Below are positions 9,580 through 18,027 of a stretch of 64,000 nt of DNA, in pieces. A program made the position numbers and the translations under genes. Each line of letters begins with the position of its first letter. Within the stretch, counting starts at the first letter, position 1. Under the pieces are notes generated by a model. It did not search any database. It was not told the origin of the DNA and saw only the letters and a program-made list of their open reading frames with translations. The DNA lies in the IMG/VR virus record IMGVR_UViG_3300035190_000444, positions 24,586-88,585 of that record; one strand, 5' to 3'. This stretch comes from a virus.

Positions 9580-9992
9580 TTAAGCCAGCCTATTCGTTTG
9601 TTGTTGTTAATACGATATTCATAAACTTCTACACTTCCTGGAAAGCGCCATGCCCAAATAGCAACAAGTGCCATGAACCCGCCTGAACCAAGTATAGCAT
9701 GTAAGTTATGTGTTGTGAACCATAATGCTACTAATGAACTACTCATTACAAGTAACATCATGTATTTCATTTTAGTTGGGAAAACTTGTTTGCCCACCCA
9801 ATTTGTTAAGAATGGGCCAAAATACTTGTGATTGTAAATCCATGCATGCATTGTTGGGCTGCCTTTACTAAAACTAAATGCAGCACCTACTAGGAATGGA
9901 CTAAATGGTAGTCCAGGAGTAACTACGCCAATGTAAGCTATTCCTAGTAAGATAAATCCTAATATTTTCCAAAGTGCTTGTTTTAATTTCAT
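9576..9992 (-). CDS. DUF454 (YbaN-like) inner-membrane protein
   Basis: 138 residues with hydrophobic segments at about 7-40 and 75-115. GVVTPGLPFSPFLVGAAFSFSKGSP and KYFGPFLTNW are the signature of the YbaN/DUF454 family, small inner-membrane proteins of unknown role. ATGA overlaps on both sides couple it to the YqgE-like and NUC1 genes. Unusual in a phage, probably acquired from a host. Confidence 0.85.
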   Translation of the reverse strand: MKLKQALWKILGFILLGIAYIGVVTPGLPFSPFLVGAAFSFSKGSPTMHAWIYNHKYFGPFLTNWVGKQVFPTKMKYMMLLVMSSSLVALWFTTHNLHAILGSGGFMALVAIWAWRFPGSVEVYEYRINNNKRIGWLK

Positions 9993-10540
9993 ATCATAAA
10001 GTTCCGTGCAAACTCATTACTACATCTTTCTAATGCAACGTCCCATACATCTTCAAGGTCAGTATCAAACACTAGTTCCGGATCGCATGAAGACGTACAC
10101 CAGCTAATGCTAGATTTAGATGATCCTAACCCGGTTACTTCGTTGTCAAGTTGACCTGGCTCCCAAGTACACATTCCAAGGAACATTCTCCATTGTAATG
10201 GTTCATCACCTTTCTCAAACTTTTTAAGTACATCGTCGTCGGAACTAATTGCAAAATGATTGTTAACTTTAAATGTATTTTTACTACTCCATTCTAGCGA
10301 ATGCAACAAACAAAAACTAGTTTGTTTATCAGTGCCGCCTATGTGTAGCATACCCGGTACATGATCTAAATCATATCCTAATCTTTCACCAAATTCAGCA
10401 ATTGTCATTCGACTTTCTCTGTTTAATATCAATCCGGTAGTACCTAGTGAAGTAATGTCAGTAACTAAAATAGTTGCTGATCCCCATAATTGGTGCTGTA
10501 CGTGTGGCGGAGCTATTAATAATGTTCCTGGTATATTCAT
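9989..10540 (-). CDS. YqgE/AlgH-like protein (DUF179)
   Basis: 183 residues. MNIPGTLLIAPP, then TGLILNRES and LHIGGTDKQTSFCLLHS, match the YqgE/AlgH (UPF0301) family, usually about 185 residues; AlgH of Pseudomonas has been linked to transcriptional control of alginate. The phage copy is full length. Follows the transglycosylase gene by 6 bp and overlaps the DUF454 gene by 4 bp. Role in infection unknown. Confidence 0.85.
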   Translation of the reverse strand: MNIPGTLLIAPPHVQHQLWGSATILVTDITSLGTTGLILNRESRMTIAEFGERLGYDLDHVPGMLHIGGTDKQTSFCLLHSLEWSSKNTFKVNNHFAISSDDDVLKKFEKGDEPLQWRMFLGMCTWEPGQLDNEVTGLGSSKSSISWCTSSCDPELVFDTDLEDVWDVALERCSNEFARNFMI

Positions 10541-10546
10541 ATAGTG

Positions 10547-11515
10547 TTATGCTTGGTAATGTTTAAAATAGTCAATTACGTCACCTTTAGTGTAGTAATC
10601 GCGTCCTTGAGCAGCTGCCCATTTTGCAAATGGAGGGTTATCTTTCCATAATTCATTTTTTGAAATGTTAATGTTAGGTGCTAGTCTGCCGCCGCCTTTT
10701 TGACCAATTACAGTGTTTCGATCTTTATTCTTAGCCCACGGCACAAATGTAAGCATATAAATTTCACCTTGAGTCATTCCTGGTTGTACACCTACTTTCT
10801 TATAGTATTTGTAAACTAAATCCATTTGTGAAATTGCATCCATTTTTCTAATAGTTGATCTTGGAATACCAACTGTATCATCATGACAGAATTGTATTAA
10901 TCCAACACACCCGTTATCGTTAATTGCAGTTGGCTTTAATCCGGATTCGTGTTGCATAATTTTCATTAAAATATTTGGGTCAACACCTAACTTACTTGCA
11001 ACTTCGTCTACCTTTGCTAAAAATTTAGAATCTGTTGCAAGTTTAGATGTTGATTTAACTGGTTTAATTTTTTCAGTGCCATGCTGGTTAGTTACAGGTA
11101 TGTTACTTACTATGTTGTTAGCAGGTGGCGTACTGCTAGCCACGTTACTAGCAGGAGCAGCTCCAGCAATTGCTGGAGCAACTGCACCTGCTAATTTATC
11201 CGAATCAGATTTTGCGGATTTCATTGCATTTGCAATATAGTCAGATAACCCAGGAATTGATGGTATTGACATATTTAATGCGCTAATAAAATTAGAATCA
11301 GGTTTGCCTGTAACTGTTAATCCAAAATTTTGTTGTGCAGCTGCAATTGCTTTCATAGTACGTTCGTCGACTATGCTAGTATCATGTACATCATAATTAA
11401 GTGCAGCTAATGCTTTTTGCATTGCAGATACAATCTTGCTCCGATATGGACCAGGCACAGGAATTTCTAATGTTCCAATGTTTTCATTTAATGGTTTAAA
11501 TTCTAAAAATCTCAT
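10547..11515 (-). CDS. Virion-type lytic transglycosylase with peptidoglycan-binding domain
   Basis: 322 residues. N-terminus MRFLEFKPLNE resembles the T4 capsid-targeting peptide with an LxE prohead-protease site. Residues about 30-85 form a PG_binding_1-like domain (VSAMQKALAALNYD ... RTMKAIAAAQQNFG). A Ser/Ala/Pro linker follows. Residues about 185-310 form an SLT/lysozyme-like domain with the catalytic Glu in MKIMQHESGLKP and GCVGLIQFCHD. It would cut the glycan strand locally during DNA entry. Heads the operon with YqgE-like, DUF454 and NUC1 genes. Confidence 0.8.
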   Translation of the reverse strand: MRFLEFKPLNENIGTLEIPVPGPYRSKIVSAMQKALAALNYDVHDTSIVDERTMKAIAAAQQNFGLTVTGKPDSNFISALNMSIPSIPGLSDYIANAMKSAKSDSDKLAGAVAPAIAGAAPASNVASSTPPANNIVSNIPVTNQHGTEKIKPVKSTSKLATDSKFLAKVDEVASKLGVDPNILMKIMQHESGLKPTAINDNGCVGLIQFCHDDTVGIPRSTIRKMDAISQMDLVYKYYKKVGVQPGMTQGEIYMLTFVPWAKNKDRNTVIGQKGGGRLAPNINISKNELWKDNPPFAKWAAAQGRDYYTKGDVIDYFKHYQA

Positions 11516-11523
11516 AAGGGTTC

Positions 11524-11856
11524 CTACGAATAGTCAGGTAACGGACCGCCGTATTTAGAACTTTTAACTGTTTTACCATCAAGTTTAACACGTTTTTTAC
11601 CAATCTTTTGCGATTTGCCAGTTTTACGAGCCATAAAGCCTTGTGCTTTACAACTTGATTCGTCACTAGCACCTTTTTTCTTATTACTTAGACATAGTTC
11701 TTTACTAGCTTTGCCACGTTCGTCTAAATGTGTATCAGCAGTTACTTTATATCTAGATTCGGCTGCATGCCCGCGAGCAGGACGATCACTTTTACGCCCT
11801 GGACGTTTAGCACTAGTGCCAATTTTTTCTTCTTTAATAAACTCTTGAGCTCTCAT
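11524..11856 (-). CDS. Small basic protein with capsid-targeting-like N-terminus
   Basis: 110 residues from ATG 11856, chosen for AGGA upstream; the frame could extend to 11871 without a site. Starts MRAQEFIKEE, which has the MxxxEF form and a possible IKE cleavage site. The body is very basic (RPGRKSDRPARGH, KSQKIGKKRVKLDGKTVKSSK) with cysteines in ELCLSNKKKG and ESSCKAQGF. High charge plus the N-terminal peptide fits a DNA-binding internal head protein. Ends KYGGPLPDYS. Function inferred. Confidence 0.6.
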   Translation of the reverse strand: MRAQEFIKEEKIGTSAKRPGRKSDRPARGHAAESRYKVTADTHLDERGKASKELCLSNKKKGASDESSCKAQGFMARKTGKSQKIGKKRVKLDGKTVKSSKYGGPLPDYS

Positions 11857-11867
11857 TTTAATTCCTA

Positions 11868-12677
11868 TCATCTGTTAATGTATTCAAATACATTAAGCCA
11901 TTGACGTTTTCCAATTGTAGCTTTTAACAATGTTAAATTGGCACACGTCTTGTAGCGTACATCATGTCCATTTGATTCTACTACTTTTATTACTGCATTT
12001 TCTTGTTCTGCTACAGCCTCTGCAATGTCTAAATAGCTGTGTGCTAGACCTGCACCTACATTCCAAATGCCTGATCCGTGTACGGTTTTAATAAAGTCAA
12101 TGTGTAACTTACATACATCACCTACCCACACCCAATCACGTTTAACTTGGTCAGCAGTATTCCATACTGTAATTTGGTTTGTCTTACGTGCTTCTTCTTG
12201 CCACTTATGTATAATGTTAGCTTGATTACCTCGTAAGTGCATGTACTTGCCGTATACATTAAAGTATCTAAACCCTTGTACAAACGACGTATGTGCAGGT
12301 TGTCTAAACGCCCACCGGTCAAATAAGTATTTGCTTAACGCATACGGTGTTAGTGGTGTACATTCGGCAGTTTCACTAAAATCCTTACCATACCCGTATA
12401 CAGAACTTGTACTAGCATATTGTAAGTGTACTTCGTTTAGTTGGCATTCGTTGAATAGCCATTGACTAAATTCATAATTTTGAATCATAAATTTGTCAAT
12501 GTTTGTTTCGGACTTGTTAGTTAATGCTCCTAGATGTATCACCCATTGATATTGTTTAATATCAGGTAAATTATCAGGATCATAATCCCATCCTTCTACA
12601 TGCCATCCTTCGGCCGATATCCATTCGACCATATTACGACCAATAAATCCATTATGGCCTGTAACTAGAATATTCAT
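11868..12677 (-). CDS. NAD-dependent sugar-nucleotide epimerase (HldD-like)
   Basis: 269 residues. Rossmann motif TGHNGFIGRN at the N-terminus; catalytic Ser/Thr region YASTSSVYGYG and YxxxK in PYALSKYLFDRW; GFRYFNVYGKYMHLRG is close to ADP-L-glycero-D-manno-heptose-6-epimerase. Probably modifies a nucleotide sugar for host LPS or for phage glycan. Shorter than HldD (about 310), ending soon after the substrate-binding part. GDP-mannose or UDP-glucose epimerases are alternatives. Confidence 0.8.
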   Translation of the reverse strand: MNILVTGHNGFIGRNMVEWISAEGWHVEGWDYDPDNLPDIKQYQWVIHLGALTNKSETNIDKFMIQNYEFSQWLFNECQLNEVHLQYASTSSVYGYGKDFSETAECTPLTPYALSKYLFDRWAFRQPAHTSFVQGFRYFNVYGKYMHLRGNQANIIHKWQEEARKTNQITVWNTADQVKRDWVWVGDVCKLHIDFIKTVHGSGIWNVGAGLAHSYLDIAEAVAEQENAVIKVVESNGHDVRYKTCANLTLLKATIGKRQWLNVFEYINR

Positions 12678-12682
12678 AGTAG

Positions 12683-12690
12683 TATTTATA
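12683..12690 (-). promoter_or_regulatory. Possible T4-type late promoter element
   Basis: TATAAATA on the minus strand, 5 nt before the epimerase ATG. The match is perfect but the spacing would leave almost no leader, so it may be chance. Confidence 0.3.
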
Positions 12691-12889
12691 AGTCGTCTTC
12701 GTGAATGATTAAAGAATATTGTACACTTGGCAGTGGGTACAATATATATTCTTCAGCTTCTTCTCTAACATCAAACGACTCAAGTTCGCAACGGTCGGTA
12801 GTACATTTAAACACGTGATATATTCCATTATCGTCTAAATTAACTGATACTGAATGAGTACTAAATTGAATTGTGCATATACTAGACAT
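12686..12889 (-). CDS. Unknown small protein
   Basis: 67 residues, no recognised family. CTTDRCELESFDVREEAEEYIL carries two Cys and an acidic helix. GGAG lies upstream of the ATG, with CATAAATA (12918-12911, minus strand) further up as a possible variant late promoter. Precedes the epimerase with an 8-bp gap. Confidence 0.55.
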   Translation of the reverse strand: MSSICTIQFSTHSVSVNLDDNGIYHVFKCTTDRCELESFDVREEAEEYILYPLPSVQYSLIIHEDDL

Positions 12890-12926
12890 AGACCTGCTCC
12901 TTTATTATAATATTTATGTGTTACAT

Positions 12927-13421
12927 CTAAGACTTCGGTAACAAAATTGCTTCAAGCCATGCCTTACAATCGGTCCAGTTTTTATATTGATAGCCAACAC
13001 CCCCAGCTTCATTCCACTCAGTAATGTTGCTTAATCGATCGTCAATAAGGATATCTCCAAACTTGCAACGTTTAACTTTTTCATGACTACGCGGTCCGAT
13101 AAACACTGGAATACCTGGAAAATACTTCTGACACCATTCAACCTTATCCATGATTGCATACGGGATATCATTATTTCTAGGAATCGCTGTTAGAAAAAAC
13201 AGTCCAACGTTATGTTCATGACAATACACTCTTAGCCAATTAATAAGTGAGTAGCCACCCTCTCTTACTTGTAGATCACGATATAATCTTTCACAACTTG
13301 CTAATCGCTCCCATTCTTCAGGTGGAAGTCGTTCTCTATTATCTAGATTTCTTTGAAAGAATTCTTCAGCAAACCCTTTAAAATCTGCTACTACCTCATC
13401 CATATCTACGTATATATTCAT
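12927..13421 (-). CDS. 5'(3')-deoxyribonucleotidase-like HAD phosphatase
   Basis: 164 residues. MNIYVDMDEVVADF holds the DxDxxxxD nucleophile motif of the NT5C branch of the HAD superfamily; FFLTAIPRN is motif II; KRCKFGDILIDDR holds the Lys and the motif IV aspartates. Removes phosphate from deoxynucleoside monophosphates, and could tune dNMP pools. ATGA overlap with the upstream membrane-anchored gene. Confidence 0.85.
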   Translation of the reverse strand: MNIYVDMDEVVADFKGFAEEFFQRNLDNRERLPPEEWERLASCERLYRDLQVREGGYSLINWLRVYCHEHNVGLFFLTAIPRNNDIPYAIMDKVEWCQKYFPGIPVFIGPRSHEKVKRCKFGDILIDDRLSNITEWNEAGGVGYQYKNWTDCKAWLEAILLPKS

Positions 13422-13765
13422 GATGCCTCTACTTGTTGTACGATTACTTCTTTACTCGGGAATCGAGCTTCAACCGCAGCAACTGCTTCGTCTAAACTTT
13501 TACCTTGTCCTGCAAAGATATTAGTTGATACATCATACAAATACCAATGTGTGTTAACTTTTTCAAAAGAAACTACAATTGTATCTTTGCCATCAATGTC
13601 TTCGTCGTCATTATCAAGATCATCTTGATATGATGCATGGAATTGTCGAATACCATCAATTAATGCGTCCGGAGCATGTCGCATTGCACTTCTATACATC
13701 GTAATGTTTAACCATAAACCTGATAATACACCAACTACAAAAGTTCCAATAATAATACCAATCAT
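13418..13765 (-). CDS. Membrane-anchored unknown protein
   Basis: 115 residues. Residues 2-22 (IGIIIGTFVVGVLSGLWLNI) form one transmembrane helix; an acidic patch DDLDNDDEDIDGKD follows; the C half (GKSLDEAVAAVEARFPSK) reads as a small alpha/beta domain. AGGAG site. Operon partner of the nucleotidase. No family recognised. Confidence 0.6.
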   Translation of the reverse strand: MIGIIIGTFVVGVLSGLWLNITMYRSAMRHAPDALIDGIRQFHASYQDDLDNDDEDIDGKDTIVVSFEKVNTHWYLYDVSTNIFAGQGKSLDEAVAAVEARFPSKEVIVQQVEAS

Positions 13766-13777
13766 ACATTTCTCCTA

Positions 13778-14128
13778 TTAAATTAGAATTGATTCATCTA
13801 TATAGATGAACATGTTTGCATACGACTTACTTTCTGATAGTTTAACTATGCAGTAATGTCCGTCTTTTATTAATTGTTCTTCAATATACAGTAGAGTTTC
13901 TTGAAAGTCGCTTATTTTATCATGACCAATAAGTGCAACTGATGCAGGTTGTGTTGCTGAAGGTTGACTTGTTACACCAATAGGTGTTACTAGTAAAATA
14001 CAATGTTCATTGTGTTTACGTCGTTCAATTACTGCCTCTAGTACTTTATTTAATAATCGCTCTCTTGGCGATATAATTAACTTAGGCTTTTGAAAAAATC
14101 GTGTTATGTTCTTTATTAATCCTGTCAT
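13778..14128 (-). CDS. Unknown protein
   Basis: 116 residues from ATG 14128, chosen because AAGGAG precedes it; the frame could extend to 14155. N-terminus MTGLIKNITRFFQKPK is a basic amphipathic helix; then SPRERLLNKVLEAVIERRK and an alpha/beta body (CILLVTPIGVTSQP, YCIVKLSESK). No known family. The stop of the gene upstream (14130) is 2 bp away. Confidence 0.55.
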   Translation of the reverse strand: MTGLIKNITRFFQKPKLIISPRERLLNKVLEAVIERRKHNEHCILLVTPIGVTSQPSATQPASVALIGHDKISDFQETLLYIEEQLIKDGHYCIVKLSESKSYANMFIYIDESILI

Positions 14129-14129
14129 A

Positions 14130-14486
14130 TTACTCCTTTGGTAGTGTGTCAACATGTTTTATATAATCAAACAAACCACGTTTGTATTTAGGATACCATA
14201 ATAATGCTTGTGGTCCACAGAACGACCTATCAAGACGAGCAACCGTGCATGCTCCTAACTTTTCTGGAGTAGTGTTACCTAATACCGGATCATACTTTGC
14301 TGGTGTGATATATTTTGTACAATTATATCCATATTGGTTTCTAATTAGTTTTGAAAACCAACTAGCATGTGAATGAATACAATCTTTACACTTTAGTTCT
14401 GACTGTTCCATATATTCTCCTAATAGTTGGAAACATGGTGAAAATTGTAACATTACGTCATTAATAATGTTATTAGTTGTTTGCAT
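14130..14486 (-). CDS. Cys-rich small protein, possibly zinc-binding
   Basis: 118 residues from ATG 14486 (AGGAG upstream). A second start at 14411 (MEQSELKCKDC) also has AGGAG and would give the compact 93-residue core. Cysteines at CKDCIH, YGYNCTKY, LGACTVA and SFCGPQ could bind one metal ion. Function unknown. Transcribed from the promoter at 14517-14544. Confidence 0.6.
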   Translation of the reverse strand: MQTTNNIINDVMLQFSPCFQLLGEYMEQSELKCKDCIHSHASWFSKLIRNQYGYNCTKYITPAKYDPVLGNTTPEKLGACTVARLDRSFCGPQALLWYPKYKRGLFDYIKHVDTLPKE

Positions 14487-14516
14487 ATAACTCCTATATA
14501 CATAAGTTATGTGTAT

Positions 14517-14544
14517 ATTATACACGTATTTAAATAAAAGTCAA
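14517..14544 (-). promoter_or_regulatory. Sigma-70-type promoter, leftward
   Basis: Minus strand: -35 TTGACT (14544-14539), 16-nt spacer, -10 TATAAT (14522-14517). Serves the leftward genes starting at 14486. It lies back to back with a late element at 14559. Confidence 0.6.
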
Positions 14545-14558
14545 AGACAATTTCATCA

Positions 14559-14566
14559 TATAAATA
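14559..14566 (+). promoter_or_regulatory. T4-type late promoter
   Basis: Perfect TATAAATA 29 bp upstream of the amidoligase-like ATG at 14595, followed by an AT-rich leader and AAAGGA. This is the T4 late consensus read by a gp55-type sigma factor. Confidence 0.65.
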
Positions 14567-14594
14567 CACTATTATATAAACTAAAGGAATTGTT

Positions 14595-16121
14595 ATGCGT
14601 TATACAGAATTCAAACCGTTACTCAATGAAGTAAACATGAGTCCGGGTTCTCTACAAAATTGGTTACAAGGTCCTGCATCTGCAGGTATGACTATGGGAT
14701 TTGAAGCAGAAATGTGCGTACCATGTCAAAATATGCCGCCAATGGTAGATGACATTGAAAGCATTATTGAATTCTTTGGTAACGGTGATCCTAAGTTAGA
14801 AATTAAAATAGGTAAAGCATTAGCATCTGCATATAAGCATTGGGTTACTGCAAAATATAACAAATACCTTAAGGATAACCCCGACTTTAAATACGATGTA
14901 GAAGAACGTGTATTTAAAGAACTATCTAAAGAATACGGTGAAGACGAAGCATATCAAATGATTGATTATGCAACTGATGAATACACCGCAGAATACGAAA
15001 GAGTAATTGCCGAACATAAAAAATATTTCTTTAAAATGAAAATTCATTCAACATCATATTGGTTATCATCATTAGATGTTAATAATATGTTAGATATTGC
15101 AGGATTAGACATAGGCGGTAAACAAGAGCTTGAATTACCTCCTGAATATAATCCGTTGACAAATTTGCTTGATGGGTTTAAGAAAGCAGTTAAAACAGAT
15201 GTTGTTCAAAGTAATTTAATTTATCACGGAGTTGAACGGTCTGCAGCTAGTTATGAAAATTGGATTATTGAACCAGATGTTACTATACAACCAGCTAAAG
15301 GGCAAGCAGCAGTTGGATTAGAATTTATTAGTCCTGCTAAACCAATTGCTGAAACATTAGCTAACTTAGAAAATACAGTTGCATGGGCTAATGCATATGG
15401 ATGCACCACAAATGAATCCACTGGATTGCATGTAAATGTTTCTATTCCAGACTTTGATCGGTCTAAACTTGACTATATTAAATTAGCGTTGTTCTTAGGT
15501 GATGAGTATATTTTAAGTCAATTTAATCGTTTATATAACTCGCAATGTGATAGTGTGTTACGATCATTAAGAAACGATCCAGAGCGATTTGATGTTTCTG
15601 ATGAAAATGGATCTATGTTGTTAAATCAAATGCGTCAGAACATGACTACACGAGTAAGCCAGTTCTTTCATAATAGTATTACCGATAAGTATGTGTCAAT
15701 CAATGCTAAGGAAAATTGGGTAGAGTTTCGTGGACCAGGTGGTAATTATTTAAAACACGATATTAGATCGTTAATCAGTGTTGCAATACGTACTGCAATG
15801 GCATTACAAATTGCATGTAATGAACAGTTATATAGAAAAGAATACCTTAGAAAACTATACACATTAGTTAATCCAGAGTTAGGAACAAGTGCAGTTGAAC
15901 TGTTTGCAAAATCAGCAGCTAATGAGTTAAACAAATCAGAATTAAAATCATTATTGAAAGATTTGAAAAAGGTAAAAGAAATAGAAAAACAATATGTAGC
16001 GCCTACTGTAGATCCTGCAAAACCTATTTCTAAAAAGCCATTACCTGTATATAACAAACCAGCTGTGCAACAACCAATTGAACCGCAAGTAGTTACTCCA
16101 GAAGATATAACGGAATACTAA
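14595..16121 (+). CDS. Putative amidoligase (GCS-like ATP-dependent ligase) with capsid-targeting-like N-terminus
   Basis: 508 residues. MRYTEFKPLLNE at the start resembles the T4 head-targeting peptide with an LNE cleavage site. The body has the amidoligase/glutamate-cysteine-ligase fold motifs: MGFEAEMC (about 33), VGLEFISPAKP (about 240), ESTGLHVNVSIPDF (about 275) and ENWVEFRGPGG (about 375). The C-terminus is a Lys-rich helix and Pro-rich tail. Such enzymes join amine groups to carboxylates, for example in peptide or cell-wall modification. Late promoter at 14559. Coupled by a TAATG junction to the next gene. Confidence 0.7.
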   Translation: MRYTEFKPLLNEVNMSPGSLQNWLQGPASAGMTMGFEAEMCVPCQNMPPMVDDIESIIEFFGNGDPKLEIKIGKALASAYKHWVTAKYNKYLKDNPDFKYDVEERVFKELSKEYGEDEAYQMIDYATDEYTAEYERVIAEHKKYFFKMKIHSTSYWLSSLDVNNMLDIAGLDIGGKQELELPPEYNPLTNLLDGFKKAVKTDVVQSNLIYHGVERSAASYENWIIEPDVTIQPAKGQAAVGLEFISPAKPIAETLANLENTVAWANAYGCTTNESTGLHVNVSIPDFDRSKLDYIKLALFLGDEYILSQFNRLYNSQCDSVLRSLRNDPERFDVSDENGSMLLNQMRQNMTTRVSQFFHNSITDKYVSINAKENWVEFRGPGGNYLKHDIRSLISVAIRTAMALQIACNEQLYRKEYLRKLYTLVNPELGTSAVELFAKSAANELNKSELKSLLKDLKKVKEIEKQYVAPTVDPAKPISKKPLPVYNKPAVQQPIEPQVVTPEDITEY

Positions 16122-17437
16122 TGTTATTAAGGGAATTATTTTTAGTTGACGGCTATAAAGAAGCTCAAGCAGAGTTTTCAAAGTTAGGAAGACCGGAAAG
16201 TGTAAAAGATATGATTAGCAAGTTTAGACAGCTTGTTGATCGCAATCAAGTACAAGGTGAACAACGTAATATTGATGCATGGCGTAAAAAAGGCTGGTTT
16301 GAATTTCAAAGATTTGTATTTGATAAATCACAAGAACAAAGTAAAACACAGAAAAAGAAATTAGTAAAAAAAGAACAAGATTCAGTAACTGTGTATGATC
16401 ATAATAACATTACTGGAGTTATGCCATTAAACAAAAATGCTAGCGTTAACATTGGTAGACATAGTGATTGGTGTACTACTAAAGCAGAACAGCAGCATTG
16501 GGAAGAATACACCGGAAAAGGTGTAGTTCTAATTTATTGTTTCCTTAATTATCGAGGCGACGGTGACGGTGATGACAGGTGGGCAATTGCATTTTACAGA
16601 AATCAACCAAATAGTTTTGAATTGTTTACTGGCGCTGATGATAAAATGTCCAACGAGCAGTTTTTAGAAGAAACTGGAGTAGCAGCAACTGATATCATTC
16701 GTGCTGCGCTTGCTAATCCTAATATTGATAATGTTGAATCAGAACCGCCTAAAGAACAAAAACCAACAACATATCTTGATACAATTGCTGATATGTTGAC
16801 AATTAATCAACATAACTATCGTGGTAAACGTAATCCAGAAATTGAATATGCGTTGCTTAATTTCTTTGATAGAAATCATAATGCATATTCTATAAATGAT
16901 GAATATTCAGGAAGAAGTTTTAAGAGATTACTTAGAACGTATACTGCAGATATTAAACCAGCAGATATGAAAGAGATGGATATTCTATTTCAAACAGATT
17001 ACTTGCAAGTGCATCCTGATTTTATAAAGCATATTAGTAATCCAACAGATCAACAGATCAAGGCTGCAGTTAGAGGTAACCCAAGACTTATTAAAAAAAT
17101 ACCAAATCCATCGAGAGAGCAAATTGAAATGGCAATATGGACATATCCTAAAATATTTTATGATATTAGTGAAAATCCTATTGCACAAGATGTTTATGCT
17201 GATATGGTAATATCATCAAAAAATGGAGTACAAACTTTATTTAACGCATTAAATCCCCAAACACTTGATCCAAGTGTTGAGATGAAACTTGCAAAAGCAT
17301 TCCCGTATAACATGCATATGCTAGGGTACCTTAGACCAGAAACAATTGAATATATAAAAGCAACTAATCCTAGAGATTTACAATTTGTTAAAGGTCAAAA
17401 CATAAATGGTGTCTTGCAACCATTTACCCAAACTTAA
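16121..17437 (+). CDS. Large unknown protein with C-terminal helical repeats
   Basis: 438 residues. MLLRELFLVDGYKEA start; a Lys/Gln-rich helix (SQEQSKTQKKKLVKKEQ) near 70-90; a middle domain with NIGRHSDWCTTKAEQQHWEEY and DDRWAIAFYRN; then DUF4116-like repeats of the form NPTDQQIKAAVRGNPRLI / PNPSREQIEMAIWTYPKIF from about 300. The WCTT-containing domain recurs in other large phages as far as I recall; its function is unknown. One-base overlap with the amidoligase-like gene, so the two are likely produced together late. Confidence 0.6.
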   Translation: MLLRELFLVDGYKEAQAEFSKLGRPESVKDMISKFRQLVDRNQVQGEQRNIDAWRKKGWFEFQRFVFDKSQEQSKTQKKKLVKKEQDSVTVYDHNNITGVMPLNKNASVNIGRHSDWCTTKAEQQHWEEYTGKGVVLIYCFLNYRGDGDGDDRWAIAFYRNQPNSFELFTGADDKMSNEQFLEETGVAATDIIRAALANPNIDNVESEPPKEQKPTTYLDTIADMLTINQHNYRGKRNPEIEYALLNFFDRNHNAYSINDEYSGRSFKRLLRTYTADIKPADMKEMDILFQTDYLQVHPDFIKHISNPTDQQIKAAVRGNPRLIKKIPNPSREQIEMAIWTYPKIFYDISENPIAQDVYADMVISSKNGVQTLFNALNPQTLDPSVEMKLAKAFPYNMHMLGYLRPETIEYIKATNPRDLQFVKGQNINGVLQPFTQT

Positions 17438-17648
17438 GAATTACATACGTAGTCCACTTCCCTTCTTTAAATGAAAATCTAATATGATCGTATTGCGGAG
17501 TATTAAAGTCATCGTACTCCGCAACTGCTACATATTTAAAATCAAAGTCTTCCCCACTCTGTAACCCCTTTGAACGTAAGTCACGTATAACTTCTAAAGT
17601 TTCAGTTAATGGAATTACTATGTTAGCAACGTGTTCAAACCGGCTCAT
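17424..17648 (-). CDS. Unknown small protein
   Basis: 74 residues, MSRFEHVANIVIPLTETLEVI, ending WTTYVILKFG; looks like a small alpha/beta domain. Overlaps the thioesterase gene upstream by 14 bp and the convergent 438-residue gene by 14 bp. No family recognised. Confidence 0.5.
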   Translation of the reverse strand: MSRFEHVANIVIPLTETLEVIRDLRSKGLQSGEDFDFKYVAVAEYDDFNTPQYDHIRFSFKEGKWTTYVILKFG

Positions 17649-17994
17649 TTAACTCACGTTTGTTACCATTTTTATCAATACTTACAAATGTAATATTAGT
17701 GCTAAATGCATGCTCACGTGGGTTTGATCTATCATCGCAGTATACATCAATTTTAAATGTAACCGATGATTTACCTTTACGTGTAAGTACCGCATCAAAC
17801 TCTAAGATGGATCCGGCAGGTACACGTTTAGTAAATGATACACTGTCTAATCCTCGGGTAACAAACTCATATCCCGGAAACTCGTAGTTTGCAGATACAT
17901 AGCCAACTGAGTCAATCCAATGGAGCATTTGCCCCCCGAATAAAAATCCGTAATGATTAAGATGACTGGTTAAAACTAATTTGTGGTGTTTCAT
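17635..17994 (-). CDS. Hotdog-fold acyl-CoA thioesterase (YciA-like)
   Basis: 119 residues. HLNHYGFLFGGQMLHWIDSVGYVSA is the 4HBT signature with the catalytic acidic residue in W(I)D; FTKRVPAGSILEF and SVTFKIDVYCDD complete the fold. Hydrolyses acyl-CoA, possibly altering lipid flow in the cell alongside the lipase at 8.1 kb. Single domain of usual length. Confidence 0.85.
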   Translation of the reverse strand: MKHHKLVLTSHLNHYGFLFGGQMLHWIDSVGYVSANYEFPGYEFVTRGLDSVSFTKRVPAGSILEFDAVLTRKGKSSVTFKIDVYCDDRSNPREHAFSTNITFVSIDKNGNKRELNEPV

Positions 17995-18001
17995 AAATTC
18001 C

Positions 18002-18009
18002 TATAAATA
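18002..18009 (+). promoter_or_regulatory. T4-type late promoter
   Basis: Perfect TATAAATA, 19 bp before the ATG of the kinase-like gene at 18028. Confidence 0.6.
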
Positions 18010-18027
18010 TATTAAATTGGGCACAAC

